A stretch of 64,000 nt of DNA. It comes from an uncultured Piscinibacter sp. (GTDB taxonomy: Bacteria; Pseudomonadota; Gammaproteobacteria; Burkholderiales; Burkholderiaceae_C). Positions within the stretch are counted from its first letter, which is position 1; each line of letters starts with the position of its first letter. The stretch covers positions 868,001 to 932,000 of the forward strand of contig NZ_CALFYO010000021.1 in NCBI RefSeq assembly GCF_937952055.1, given 5' to 3'. Under the pieces are notes generated by a model that saw only the letters and a list, made by a program, of their open reading frames with translations, searched no databases and was not told where the DNA came from. The position numbers and the translations under genes are program-made. Below are positions 1 through 10,376 of the stretch, one piece after another.

Positions 1-769
1 CCAGGCGCCGCAGGTTCTCGTCGTAGCGAGCCTGCTCGAAGCTCTCGTTGCTGAAGTACTTGACTGTCTCGTAGTTGATCAGCGCGTCGACCGCCTTGGT
101 GTTGGCCTTGCTGTCCTGCTCGTTCATGGCGCGGCGGAAATGCGTGCGCCACTCGGTCACCGTGACGGTGAAGGTCACGTAGCAGACCAGCGCCGTGAGC
201 GTGATGGCGGCGAACCAAGCATCGAACTTGGCCGACAGCAGCGAGATCACCAGCACCATCTCCACCAGCGTCGGCAGGATGTTGTAGATGGTGTAGTTGA
301 GCAGCGCGTGGATGGCGCGCGAGCCGCGTTCGATGTCGCGCGACACGCCCCCGGTCTGCCGTTCGAGGTGGAAGCGCAGGCTCAGCGAGAGCAGGTGATC
401 GAAGGTCTCCAGCGAGACACGCCGCGCGATGCGCGCCGCCACCGGGTAGAAGAGGAACTCGCGCAGTTCGGTGAACAGCGTCACCGACACGCGCAGCGCG
501 CCGTAGGCGAGCAGCAAGGCCACCGGCACGACCAGCGCCGTGCGCGGGTCACCGGGCTTGAGGTCGAGCGCATCGACGAGCTGCTTGAGCACCAGCGGCA
601 CGCCGACGTTGGACACCTTGGCCGCCACCAGGAAGCCCAGCGCGGTGAGCACGCGCCAGCGCCACTGCCAGACATAGGGGGCGAGCTTTCTCAGCGTGCG
701 CCAGTCCGAGCGCGGCGCGATGGCGCCATCGGCCTGGGCAGGCGCGGCGGGCAGGCTGAGACGGCGCAT
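1..769 (-). CDS. Atm1/HMT1-type ABC exporter, N-terminal membrane domain (partial)
   Basis: The gene reads leftward from ATG at 769 and runs off the left edge, so only about 256 residues are visible and no ATPase domain is seen. The visible part is an ABC exporter transmembrane domain with several hydrophobic segments. Near its end it carries the segment DALINYETVKYFSNE, which closely matches the AINYETVKYF signature of the Atm1/HMT1 family of half-size exporters (iron-sulfur/glutathione-related or heavy-metal export, inner membrane). The start lies 50 bases from the divergent thioesterase start at 820, so the two probably share a promoter region. The family call is good; the substrate is inferred from the family only. 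Confidence 0.85.
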   Translation of the reverse strand, partial: MRRLSLPAAPAQADGAIAPRSDWRTLRKLAPYVWQWRWRVLTALGFLVAAKVSNVGVPLVLKQLVDALDLKPGDPRTALVVPVALLLAYGALRVSVTLFTELREFLFYPVAARIARRVSLETFDHLLSLSLRFHLERQTGGVSRDIERGSRAIHALLNYTIYNILPTLVEMVLVISLLSAKFDAWFAAITLTALVCYVTFTVTVTEWRTHFRRAMNEQDSKANTKAVDALINYETVKYFSNESFEQARYDENLRRL

Positions 770-819
770 GACGAAAGGGCGTGGAAGAATGCGGCAGCAA
801 CCACCGCAGGTGCAGGATC

Positions 820-1257
820 ATGCCCGAGACTTCAAGCCCCACCCCGCACGCCGACGCCCATCACCTTTCCCCGGTGCAGCTGCCCGGCGACCGGCAGCTC
901 GTGCTGCGCGTGATGCCGATGCCGGCCGATGCCAACGGCAACGGCGACATCTTCGGCGGCTGGATCATGGCCCAGGTGGACCTGGCCGGCGCGGTGCTGC
1001 CGGCGCGCATCGCCAAGGGACGCATCGCCACCGTGGCGGTGAACCAGTTCGTCTTCAAGCAGCCCGTCTCGGTGGGCGACCTGCTGAGCTTCTACGCCAA
1101 GGTGGAGCGCATCGGCAACACGTCGATCACGGTGCACGTGGAGGTCTACGCCGAGCGCAACCCGGCCAACCTGCAGGTGGTCAAGGTGACGGAGGCGAAC
1201 CTGACCTACGTGGCGATCGACATGCAGGGCCAGCCCCGCAAGATCCCGCAAGGCTGA
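820..1257 (+). CDS. yciA: YciA-type acyl-CoA thioesterase
   Basis: A 145-residue single hotdog-fold thioesterase, a cytoplasmic enzyme that hydrolyses acyl-CoA to free acid and CoA. The segment MPADANGNGDIFGGWIMAQ matches the conserved YciA block containing the catalytic Asp region (AMPADTNANGDIFGGW in enteric YciA), and length and strand pattern fit the family. ATG 820 was chosen over an in-frame GTG at 781 because the protein from 820 has the normal family length. It is divergent from the ABC exporter and converges on the YgiQ gene with 7 bases between stop codons; no terminator hairpin is seen there. Confidence 0.9.
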   Translation: MPETSSPTPHADAHHLSPVQLPGDRQLVLRVMPMPADANGNGDIFGGWIMAQVDLAGAVLPARIAKGRIATVAVNQFVFKQPVSVGDLLSFYAKVERIGNTSITVHVEVYAERNPANLQVVKVTEANLTYVAIDMQGQPRKIPQG

Positions 1258-1264
1258 GCCGGAC

Positions 1265-3529
<2,265 letters not shown>

Positions 3530-3662
3530 GGGGGGATTGTCGTTGCTCGGCCGGCGCCCTTCGGCCCAGGGGGAGATCGGCGCCGACAGTGACTTCCCTC
3601 AGTGCCCAGGGCCGGTCTTCGCGGACACTCGGCCCATTCGTCACTGCCAGCCCGAGGTTGCC

Positions 3663-4661
3663 ATGAAGCTGAAGCCCTTCCGCCCCCTGCTCGCCCTGAT
3701 CGCCGCTGCATCGCTCGTCGCCTGCGGCGGTGGCGGTGGCGGCAGCACCCCGACGGTCACCTTCCCCAGCGAGATCCGCGTCGGCACCGCCTCCGCAGGC
3801 GCCGACATGACGCTGGCCAACTTCCCCGAGCTGTCCACCGATGCCATCGAGGCGCTGATGTCAGCGGTCGGCGGTGACGTCGTGACGGCGCAGCCTTTTG
3901 GCGCCGATCGTTCTCGCGCGGCGTCGCTGGGCCGTTGGGCGGCCGCACGCAGTGCCTCCTACCTCGTGGCCGGACGGCGAGCGCAGGCGCAAGCCATCGC
4001 CAGCGAGACGTTTCAATGCGCAGGTGGTGGCACGCTCACCGTCACGGTGGACGACGCCGACAACAACAATCGGCTGAGTGCCGGCGATTCGGCCAGCTTC
4101 GCCTTCGCCAACTGCATCGAACCCGTCGGCGCGCCGGCCATCAACGGCAGCTTCGCGCTGGTGTTCAACGTGATCCTGCTCGACTCGCAGCAGAACCCGA
4201 CCGCCTTCGACGCCTCGGTGACGATGACTGCGCTGTCCGTGGCGGGCCTGGGCAGCCTGGACGGCTCGGCACGACTGTGGTCGGCCCCGGTGTCCGGTGG
4301 CGAACGCAGCTTCGTGCGCTACCAGGACATGGTGTCGGTGACCAACACGGTCAGCGGAGAGAAGGTCGCAGTGCTGAACTTCGATGTCGACGAGACCATC
4401 GCCACGACCACGCTCCTGCGCCTCAACGGCAGCCTGCAGCTCGGCAGCGACGTGTATGCCATCGCGCAGGTCGAACCGTTCGACACCGCGACCGGCGATC
4501 CGTCGACGGGCCAGCTGCGCCTCACCGACGTGCAGGGCGACGAGTTGCTGATCACGGCACGCGGCACGCTGGTCGACCGCGACTTCTTCCTCGTGACCAA
4601 CACCACGACCACCCCGGACGCCAGCATCATCGGCACGCCGTGGTCCGACTTCCGTCAATGA
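3663..4661 (+). CDS. Hypothetical lipoprotein
   Basis: A 332-residue predicted lipoprotein with N-terminus MKLKPFRPLLALIAAASLVAC. SLVAC is a lipobox with Cys21 as the lipidated residue, followed by a Gly-rich linker (GGGGGGS). The remainder is rich in Thr, Val, Asp and Ser and looks like an all-beta periplasmic or surface domain. I recognise no family. An Arg/Ala-rich stretch at about residues 80-115 separates two beta-like halves. It is transcribed alone, divergent from YgiQ (133-base gap) and convergent with the Crp/Fnr regulator, with a strong hairpin between the two stops. Confidence 0.75.
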   Translation: MKLKPFRPLLALIAAASLVACGGGGGGSTPTVTFPSEIRVGTASAGADMTLANFPELSTDAIEALMSAVGGDVVTAQPFGADRSRAASLGRWAAARSASYLVAGRRAQAQAIASETFQCAGGGTLTVTVDDADNNNRLSAGDSASFAFANCIEPVGAPAINGSFALVFNVILLDSQQNPTAFDASVTMTALSVAGLGSLDGSARLWSAPVSGGERSFVRYQDMVSVTNTVSGEKVAVLNFDVDETIATTTLLRLNGSLQLGSDVYAIAQVEPFDTATGDPSTGQLRLTDVQGDELLITARGTLVDRDFFLVTNTTTTPDASIIGTPWSDFRQ

Positions 4662-4663
4662 GC

Positions 4664-4685
4664 AGGCGGCCCGGCCGGGCCGCCT
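4664..4685. terminator. GC hairpin between convergent genes
   Basis: Perfect inverted repeat AGGCGGCCCG / CGGGCCGCCT separated by two bases, starting 2 bases after the lipoprotein stop and ending 7 bases before the regulator's stop. No T-run follows on either strand, so intrinsic termination is uncertain, but the position between two convergent stops favours a terminator or transcript-end stabiliser. Confidence 0.45.
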
Positions 4686-4692
4686 CGGCGGC

Positions 4693-5358
4693 TCAGCCGG
4701 TCAGCTGCTCCTTGATGATCACGGAGCCGTTCTCCTGGGTGTGGACCATGCCGCGCTCCTCCAGGTCCTTCATCACGCGGCTGACCATCTCGCGCGAGGC
4801 GCCGACGATCTTCGCCAGGTCCTGGCGCGAGACCTTGTTGCGGATGAGCTTGACCTCGCCTTCCATCTCGGCCATGTCGAGCAGCGCGCGCGCGACCCGT
4901 CCGTAGACGTCGAGCAGCGCCAACGACTCGATCTGCCGGTCGGCGCTGCGCAGGCGCTGCACCAGGCCGCGCATGATGGCGTAGGACAGGCTGGAGTTCT
5001 CCGGCAGGCAACGCGCGAACTCGGCGCGGCCCAGGATCAGCATGTCGGTCTGCACCTCGGCACGCACGGTGGCCGAATGCGGCTCGTTGTCGATCAGGCT
5101 CATCTCGCCGACGTAGTCGCCCGGCTGCAGCACGGCCAGGATGACCTCGCGCCCACGCGAGTCGGAAGTCAGCACGCGCGCGCGACCGGTGAGCAGGATG
5201 AACAGCGCGTTCGACTTCTTGTTGTGCTCGACGATGATCTCGCCGCGCCGGAAGCGCCGCTTGACGACGCTGTCGGCGATGCTCTGCGCCTGATCGTTGG
5301 TGAGCATCGAAAACAGGGGCACACGCCGGATCAGGTCCAGGTTGGAGAGCATCGCCAT
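4693..5358 (-). CDS. Crp/Fnr family transcriptional regulator
   Basis: A 221-residue regulator with an N-terminal cyclic-nucleotide-binding fold (residues about 10-125; the PGDYVGEMSLIDNEPHSATV stretch is the phosphate-binding-cassette region) and a C-terminal winged helix-turn-helix (about 150-215; recognition helix near ASREMVSRVMKDL). It has no N-terminal Cys cluster, so it is not an iron-sulfur Fnr sensor; the effector could be cAMP, c-di-GMP or nothing. ATG 5358 was chosen because GAAGGGA lies 7 bases upstream; an in-frame ATG at 5352 is possible. It is divergent from trxB, and a dyad 71 bases upstream may be an operator. Confidence 0.85.
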   Translation of the reverse strand: MAMLSNLDLIRRVPLFSMLTNDQAQSIADSVVKRRFRRGEIIVEHNKKSNALFILLTGRARVLTSDSRGREVILAVLQPGDYVGEMSLIDNEPHSATVRAEVQTDMLILGRAEFARCLPENSSLSYAIMRGLVQRLRSADRQIESLALLDVYGRVARALLDMAEMEGEVKLIRNKVSRQDLAKIVGASREMVSRVMKDLEERGMVHTQENGSVIIKEQLTG

Positions 5359-5428
5359 ACGTTCTTCCCTTCGTTCTGTTTCGGCCTTCTGGGGCGGGTC
5401 GCAGCGTCGCCGGGTTGCGGCTGCGAGC

Positions 5429-5448
5429 GTGAAAATGCCACATTTCAC
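5429..5448. promoter_or_regulatory. Dyad GTGAAA-N8-TTTCAC, possible Crp/Fnr-type operator
   Basis: Inverted repeat GTGAAA-N8-TTTCAC in the 213-base divergent spacer between the Crp/Fnr gene and trxB. Dyads of about this half-site and spacing are bound by Crp/Fnr-superfamily dimers, and autoregulation is common in the family. Binding by the neighbouring regulator is inference. Confidence 0.35.
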
Positions 5449-5571
5449 GGCCGGCCACTATTGTCGTCATTACCAGAAGTGGCGCCAGTGGATTCCGCGT
5501 CCAGGTCAGACTGGCAAGCTCAAGTTGTGGTGTGATTGCCGACACTTCTCCCCTTTTTGAGGCGTTATTTC

Positions 5572-6522
5572 ATGAGTTCGACTGCACTGCACGCCCAGGT
5601 CCTGATCCTCGGCTCCGGCCCGGCGGGCTACACCGCGGCGGTCTACGCCGCCCGCGCCAACCTCAAGCCGGTGCTGGTCACCGGCATCGCCCAGGGTGGG
5701 CAACTGATGACCACCACCGAGGTCGACAACTGGCCCGCAGACGTGGACGGCGTGATGGGCCCGGACCTGATGGCGCGCTTCCAGAAGCATGCCGAGCGCT
5801 TCAACACGCAGATCGTCTTCGACCACATCAACCAGGTCGACCTCTCCAGGCGGCCGTTCACGCTCGAGGGCGACTCCGGCACTTACACCTGCGATGCGCT
5901 GATCATCGCCACCGGCGCCAGCGCCAAATATCTTGGCTTGCCCTCGGAGGAAGCCTTCATGGGCCGCGGCGTCAGCGGCTGCGCGACCTGCGACGGCTTC
6001 TTCTACCGCGGCCAGGAGGTCTGCGTGGTCGGCGGCGGCAACACCGCCGTCGAGGAGGCGCTGTACCTGTCGAACATCGCCAGCAAGGTGCACCTGGTGC
6101 ACCGCCGAGACAAGTTCCGCGCCGAGCCGATCATGGTCGACAAGCTGATGGAGAAGGTGGCTGGCGGCTCCATGCAGCTGCACCTGTGGCACACCCTGGA
6201 CGAGGTGCTGGGCGATGCCTCGGGCGTGACCGGCGTGCGCCTGAAGGACACGCGCAGCGGCGCGGCCACCGAGCTGGCGCTCAAGGGCTGCTTCATCGCC
6301 ATCGGCCATCAGCCCAACACCGACATCTTCAAGGGCCAGCTGGAGATGAAGGACGGCTACATCGTCACCAAGGGCGGCGCCAGCGGCATGGCCACGATGA
6401 CCAGCGTGCCTGGCGTGTTCGCCGCCGGCGACGTGCAGGACCATGTCTACCGCCAGGCGATCACCAGCGCCGGCACCGGTTGCATGGCCGCCCTGGACGC
6501 GCAGCGCTTCCTGGAACAGTGA
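5572..6522 (+). CDS. trxB: Thioredoxin-disulfide reductase
   Basis: A 316-residue cytoplasmic FAD/NADPH enzyme that reduces thioredoxin. The FAD-binding GSGPAGYTAAVYAAR is at about residue 14, the redox-active dithiol CATC is at residues 137-140, the NADPH-binding GGGNTAVEEALYL follows, and the C-terminal FAD motif is near GVFAAGDVQD. Length and Cys position match E. coli TrxB (Cys 136/139). ATG 5572 is preceded by TGAGGCG. It is divergent from the Crp/Fnr regulator; rpmB follows after 81 bases with its own promoter-like -10 element. Confidence 0.97.
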   Translation: MSSTALHAQVLILGSGPAGYTAAVYAARANLKPVLVTGIAQGGQLMTTTEVDNWPADVDGVMGPDLMARFQKHAERFNTQIVFDHINQVDLSRRPFTLEGDSGTYTCDALIIATGASAKYLGLPSEEAFMGRGVSGCATCDGFFYRGQEVCVVGGGNTAVEEALYLSNIASKVHLVHRRDKFRAEPIMVDKLMEKVAGGSMQLHLWHTLDEVLGDASGVTGVRLKDTRSGAATELALKGCFIAIGHQPNTDIFKGQLEMKDGYIVTKGGASGMATMTSVPGVFAAGDVQDHVYRQAITSAGTGCMAALDAQRFLEQ

Positions 6523-6540
6523 AGCGGGCGGGAAATCAGC

Positions 6541-6546
6541 TATACT
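6541..6546 (+). promoter_or_regulatory. Likely -10 box (TATACT) for rpmB-rpmG
   Basis: TATACT 58 bases upstream of the rpmB start, in the trxB-rpmB gap, differs from the sigma-70 consensus TATAAT at one base. No convincing -35 element is seen at the matching distance. A strong promoter is expected before ribosomal protein genes. Confidence 0.45.
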
Positions 6547-6603
6547 CGCGGTCTTTGCCGAAATCCGTCGGCACGAATTCCACTGGATAGTCTGGAGCGA
6601 GCT

Positions 6604-6837
6604 ATGGCACGCGTCTGTCAAGTCACGGGCAAGCGCCCGATGGTGGGGAACAACGTCTCCCACGCCAACAACAAAACGAAGCGTCGCTTCCTGCCCAACC
6701 TGCAGTACCGCCGCTTCTGGCTGGAAACCGAGAATCGCTGGGTGCGCCTGCGCGTCAGCAATGCCGCGCTGCGCTTGATCGACAAGGTCGGCATCGATCA
6801 GGTCGTGGCAGACTTGCGCGCCAAGGGCGAGCTCTGA
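6604..6837 (+). CDS. rpmB: 50S ribosomal protein L28
   Basis: A 77-residue basic protein, a component of the large ribosomal subunit. The N-terminus MARVCQVTGKRPMVGNNVSHA is the invariant L28 start (mature protein begins with Ala), and NNKTKRRFLPNLQ is also conserved. Length equals the usual 77-78. GGAG precedes the ATG. It is followed after 14 bases by rpmG, the standard rpmB-rpmG pair. Confidence 0.98.
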   Translation: MARVCQVTGKRPMVGNNVSHANNKTKRRFLPNLQYRRFWLETENRWVRLRVSNAALRLIDKVGIDQVVADLRAKGEL

Positions 6838-6851
6838 GCTAGGAGAACGAC

Positions 6852-7019
6852 ATGGCCAAAGGTGGACGCGAAAAGATCAAGCTGGAGTCGACGGCCGGAA
6901 CCGGTCACTTCTACACGACCGACAAGAACAAGAAGACCACGCCCGAGAAGATCGAAATCATGAAGTTCGATCCGAAGGCACGCAAGCACGTCAAGTACAA
7001 GGAAATGAAGCTGAAGTAA
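6852..7019 (+). CDS. rpmG: 50S ribosomal protein L33
   Basis: A 55-residue large-subunit protein (MAKGGREKIKLESTAGTGH...). It lacks the CxxC pairs of the zinc-binding form, so it is the zinc-independent type. AGGAG ends 7 bases before the ATG. It is second in the rpmB-rpmG operon and is followed by an intrinsic terminator at 7045. Confidence 0.97.
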   Translation: MAKGGREKIKLESTAGTGHFYTTDKNKKTTPEKIEIMKFDPKARKHVKYKEMKLK

Positions 7020-7044
7020 GCGCTTCGGCGCTTCCAGGCAGCAA

Positions 7045-7070
7045 GGGCCGCGTCAGCGGCCCTTTTGTTT
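7045..7070 (+). terminator. Rho-independent terminator of rpmB-rpmG
   Basis: Perfect 7-bp stem GGGCCGC / GCGGCCC with loop GTCA, followed by TTTTGTTT, 25 bases after the rpmG stop. Confidence 0.85.
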
Positions 7071-7091
7071 GGGCCGCAGGCAGGGCCAAAG

Positions 7092-7120
7092 AAAAAGGGG
7101 TCGCGCAGGCGACCCCTTTT
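7092..7120. terminator. Bidirectional terminator between rpmG and the desaturase gene
   Basis: An 8-bp stem GGGGTCGC / GCGACCCC with loop GCAG, flanked by AAAAA on the left and TTTT on the right. It can therefore work as an intrinsic terminator on both strands: a backup for rpmG rightward and the end of the desaturase transcript leftward (stop at 7140). Confidence 0.8.
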
Positions 7121-7139
7121 CGTCTTCGGCTGAGACGCT

Positions 7140-8363
7140 TCAGGCGTGCGCGGCGCGCAGCTTGCGCGAGAACTCCTGCAGCGCGGCGATGCCGCTGTCC
7201 TCGGCGTTGCGGCACCAAGCCTGGAGGTCGGCCACCAGTTGCTCGGCCGAGACGTTGGTGCGCGTCCACAGCTGGCGCAGTTCCTCGCGCATCGCCACCA
7301 GCTTCGCCAGCGACGGCGAGGTCGCCGCAGCCTGCGCCACCTGAGCCTTCAATTCGGAGGGGATCCTGTCCTCGTCGCGGTGCAGCCAGCGCTTGGCCAA
7401 CAGCAGTTCCCGGGCACGCGCGGTGTTCTCGCCGCCCTGCGCCTTCAGGCGCTCGAGTTCGGCGCCGCAGGCAGCGCGCAGTTCGGTGGCGTACTTGGCC
7501 ATCACTTCGTAGCGATTGGCGATGAGCGCTTCCAGCGTCTTGTCGTCGGCCACCGGCTTGATCTCGCCGAGCTTGAGCATCGGCGGCGTCTTGCGCACCT
7601 GGGCCATGCCCAGCATCTCCAGCGCGCGGATGTAGCCCCAGCCGATGTCGAACTCGTAGGGTTTGACCGAAAACTTGGCCGAGGTCGGATAGGTGTGGTG
7701 ATTGTTGTGCAACTCCTCGCCGCCGATCACGATGCCCCAGGGCGAGACATTGGTCGACGCATCCGGCGCCTCGAAGTTGCGGTAGCCCCACCAGTGGCCG
7801 ATACCGTTGATGATGCCCGCGGCGTTGACCGGAATCCACAGCATCTGCACCGCCCAGACCGTGGCGCCAATGGCGCCGAACAGCATCAGGTCGATGATCA
7901 ACATGATGCCGACGCCCTGCCAGGAGTAGCGTGAGTAGACGTTGCGCTCGATCCAGTCGTCGGGCGTGCCGTGCCCGTACTTCGAGACGGTTTCCCGCAC
8001 CTTCGCTTCCGCACGGTACAGCTCCGCACCTTCCAGCAGCACCTTCTTGATGCCGCGCGTCTGCGGGCTGTGCGGATCCTCCGCCGTCTCGCACTTGGCG
8101 TGGTGCTTGCGGTGGATGGCGACCCACTCCTTGGTCACCATGCCGGTGGTCAGCCACAGCCAGAAGCGGAAGAAGTGGGCAGGAACCGGCCCGAGGTCCA
8201 GCGCTCGGTGCGCCTGGGAACGGTGCAGGAAGATCGTCACCGCCGCGATGGTGATGTGCGTCACCACCAGCGTGAAGGTCAGCACCTGCCACAAGCTGGC
8301 ATCGACCAGACCACCGGACAGCCAAGACACGAGGCCGCCCCAAACCGAGGAAAGAATATCCAT
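7140..8363 (-). CDS. Acyl-CoA / fatty acid desaturase with long C-terminal extension
   Basis: A 407-residue membrane di-iron desaturase expected to introduce a double bond (probably delta-9) into fatty-acyl chains at the inner membrane. All three histidine boxes are present: HRSQAHR, HRKHH and HNNHH. Several hydrophobic segments lie at about residues 20-45 and 165-205. After the catalytic domain (ending near residue 285) comes about 120 residues of charged, helical sequence that is not part of the catalytic core. ATG 8363 (MDILSS) was chosen as the start of the hydrophobic N-terminus; an upstream in-frame extension is Arg-rich and unlike a coding start. Transcribed alone. Confidence 0.9.
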   Translation of the reverse strand: MDILSSVWGGLVSWLSGGLVDASLWQVLTFTLVVTHITIAAVTIFLHRSQAHRALDLGPVPAHFFRFWLWLTTGMVTKEWVAIHRKHHAKCETAEDPHSPQTRGIKKVLLEGAELYRAEAKVRETVSKYGHGTPDDWIERNVYSRYSWQGVGIMLIIDLMLFGAIGATVWAVQMLWIPVNAAGIINGIGHWWGYRNFEAPDASTNVSPWGIVIGGEELHNNHHTYPTSAKFSVKPYEFDIGWGYIRALEMLGMAQVRKTPPMLKLGEIKPVADDKTLEALIANRYEVMAKYATELRAACGAELERLKAQGGENTARARELLLAKRWLHRDEDRIPSELKAQVAQAAATSPSLAKLVAMREELRQLWTRTNVSAEQLVADLQAWCRNAEDSGIAALQEFSRKLRAAHA

Positions 8364-8490
8364 GAACCCGCCCAAACAGCCGCCAACAGCGACGGCCTTG
8401 TATTGTAAGTGGTGCGCGCCCGGTTTCCCCTCGGAAACTACGTGCATTGCATGCGCCAGATCGCCGCAGATGGCGTCTTTATGGAGCCAA

Positions 8491-9750
8491 TCAAGTCTTT
8501 TGCCACGCCGCGGCGAAAAAACCGTCGGTGGCGTGCCGGTGCGGCCACAGGCGCAGACAGCCCCTGCGCGCCAGTTCGGCCGCGCGGCCCACATGCGCGG
8601 CAGCCAGTGCCTCCTCGGCCGGCAGCGGGCGGAACGCCGCCCGGTTCGCCTCGCTGAAGGCGTCGGCGATGGCCTCGTTTTCGGCCTCGAGCAGGCTGCA
8701 GGTGGCGTAGACCAGCCGCCCGCCCGGCTTGAGCAGTCTTGCCGCGCTGGCCAGGATGGCCGCCTGCTTCACGCGCAATTCCTCGACGCCTTCCGGTGAC
8801 TGCCGCCACTTCAGGTCTGGATTGCGGCGCAGCGTGCCGAGGCCGGAACAGGGGGCGTCCACCAGCACGCGGTCGATTTTGCCGGCCAAGCGCTTGATCC
8901 GTTCGTCGCGCTCGTGCGCGATCTGCACCGGGTAGACGTTGGACAAGCCGCTGCGCGCCAGCCGCGGCTTCAGCGATGCGAGCCGGTGGCCCGACGTGTC
9001 GAAGGCATAGAGCCGCCCGGTATTGCGCATCGCCGCGCCCAGTGCGAGCGTCTTGCCGCCGGCGCCGGCGCAGAAGTCGACCACCATCTCGCCGCGCTTG
9101 GGGTCGAGCATCAGGGCGAGCAATTGGCTGCCCTCGTCCTGCACCTCCACGTCGCCGCGCGTGAAGACGTCGAGTTTCTGCAGCGCCGGCTTGCCGTGGA
9201 TGCGCAGGCCGATCGGCGAGAACGGCGTCGGTTCCGCCTCGACGCCGGCGGCGGCCAGCGCTGCCTTCACCTCGTCGCGCTTGGCCTTGAAGGTGTTGAC
9301 CCGCAAGTCCAGCGGCGCGCTCGCAGCCATGCTTTCGACGAAGAGCCAGAAGTCTTCGCGAAGCTCCAGCTTCAGCTGGTCGGCCAGCCACTCGGGCAGG
9401 TTGTGGCGCAGCTTCTCCGGCAGGGCCGAACGGTCCACTGCCTGCACTTGGGCGAGCCACTGCTGCTCGGTCTCGCTCAGCGCGGCGCGCAGGAAGCCCT
9501 CGTTGCCCTGCCAGCCAAGGATGGCCAGCCGTCGCTCCATCTCGCCCTTGCCCGACTGCGCAAGGTGCTGGAACAGCAGGCGCTGGCGCAGCACCGCGTA
9601 GGTGGTCTCGGCCAGTGTGTGGCGCTCGCGGCTGCCCAGCGCACGGTGCTGGCGGAAGAAGTCCGACACCACACCGTCGGCCGGGTGCTTGAACTGCAGC
9701 ACGCGATGCAGCAGTTCGGTGGCGAGTTCGAGCAGTGCGTTCGGATGCAT
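8491..9750 (-). CDS. rsmB: 16S rRNA m5C methyltransferase, RsmB/NOP2 family
   Basis: A 419-residue SAM-dependent RNA cytosine-5 methyltransferase, predicted to modify C967 of 16S rRNA. The N-terminal NusB-like region is followed by the Rossmann methyltransferase fold: SAM-binding DFCAGAGGKTLAL, then DAPCSGLGTLRR with the release cysteine, and YATCSLL with the catalytic cysteine. The N-terminal part is shorter and more divergent than in E. coli RsmB, so a paralogue with another target is possible. The ATG overlaps the purN stop (TGATG), so translation is coupled. It is last in the trpS-purN-rsmB run. Confidence 0.88.
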   Translation of the reverse strand: MHPNALLELATELLHRVLQFKHPADGVVSDFFRQHRALGSRERHTLAETTYAVLRQRLLFQHLAQSGKGEMERRLAILGWQGNEGFLRAALSETEQQWLAQVQAVDRSALPEKLRHNLPEWLADQLKLELREDFWLFVESMAASAPLDLRVNTFKAKRDEVKAALAAAGVEAEPTPFSPIGLRIHGKPALQKLDVFTRGDVEVQDEGSQLLALMLDPKRGEMVVDFCAGAGGKTLALGAAMRNTGRLYAFDTSGHRLASLKPRLARSGLSNVYPVQIAHERDERIKRLAGKIDRVLVDAPCSGLGTLRRNPDLKWRQSPEGVEELRVKQAAILASAARLLKPGGRLVYATCSLLEAENEAIADAFSEANRAAFRPLPAEEALAAAHVGRAAELARRGCLRLWPHRHATDGFFAAAWQKT

Positions 9751-10376
9751 CAGGTCAGCAGTTGCGGTTCGCCGCGCAGATGGCGCACGGTGGCGCCTTC
9801 GACGCGCAGCAGGTCGTCGACGAGCCAGCGCACGGCGCGCGGATACAGCACATGCTCGCGCGCCAGCACACGGGCGGCGAGCGTGTCTTCGCTGTCGCCG
9901 GGCAGCACCGGCACCACGGCCTGGGCGATGATCGGGCCGTGGTCCAGTTCCGAGGTGACGAAGTGCACCGTCGCACCGGCGACCTTGCAGCCGGCCTCGA
10001 TGGCGCGGCGATGGGTGTGCAGGCCGGCGAATGCGGGCAGCAGCGAGGGGTGCACGTTGACCATGCGCCCGGCGTAGTGCGCCACGAACCCCGGCGTGAG
10101 GATGCGCATGAAGCCGGCGAGCAGCACCAGGTCGGGCGCGTAGCCGTCGATGACGCGCTGCAGTTCGGCGTCGAAGCCCGCGCGCGAGTCATGCTGGCGG
10201 TGGTCGACCACCGCGGTGGCGATGCCGCGCGCGCGTGCGAACTCCAGGCCGCTGGCATCGGACCGGCTGCTCACCACGGCCGCGATGCGCGCGTTCCAGC
10301 CCTCGGCGGCGCAGGCCTGCACGATGGCCTCCATGTTGGAGCCGCGTCCCGAGATCAGGACGACGAGGTTCTTCAT
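9750..10376 (-). CDS. purN: Phosphoribosylglycinamide formyltransferase
   Basis: A 208-residue cytosolic enzyme of purine synthesis that transfers a formyl group from 10-formyl-THF to GAR. The N-terminus MKNLVVLISGRGSNMEA is the phosphate-binding loop, and VNVHPSLLPAFAGLHTH holds the catalytic Asn and His. SELDHGPI carries the catalytic Asp. The length matches E. coli PurN (212). The ATG overlaps the trpS stop by 4 bases (ATGA) and the stop overlaps the rsmB ATG, so all three are translationally coupled. Confidence 0.96.
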   Translation of the reverse strand: MKNLVVLISGRGSNMEAIVQACAAEGWNARIAAVVSSRSDASGLEFARARGIATAVVDHRQHDSRAGFDAELQRVIDGYAPDLVLLAGFMRILTPGFVAHYAGRMVNVHPSLLPAFAGLHTHRRAIEAGCKVAGATVHFVTSELDHGPIIAQAVVPVLPGDSEDTLAARVLAREHVLYPRAVRWLVDDLLRVEGATVRHLRGEPQLLT

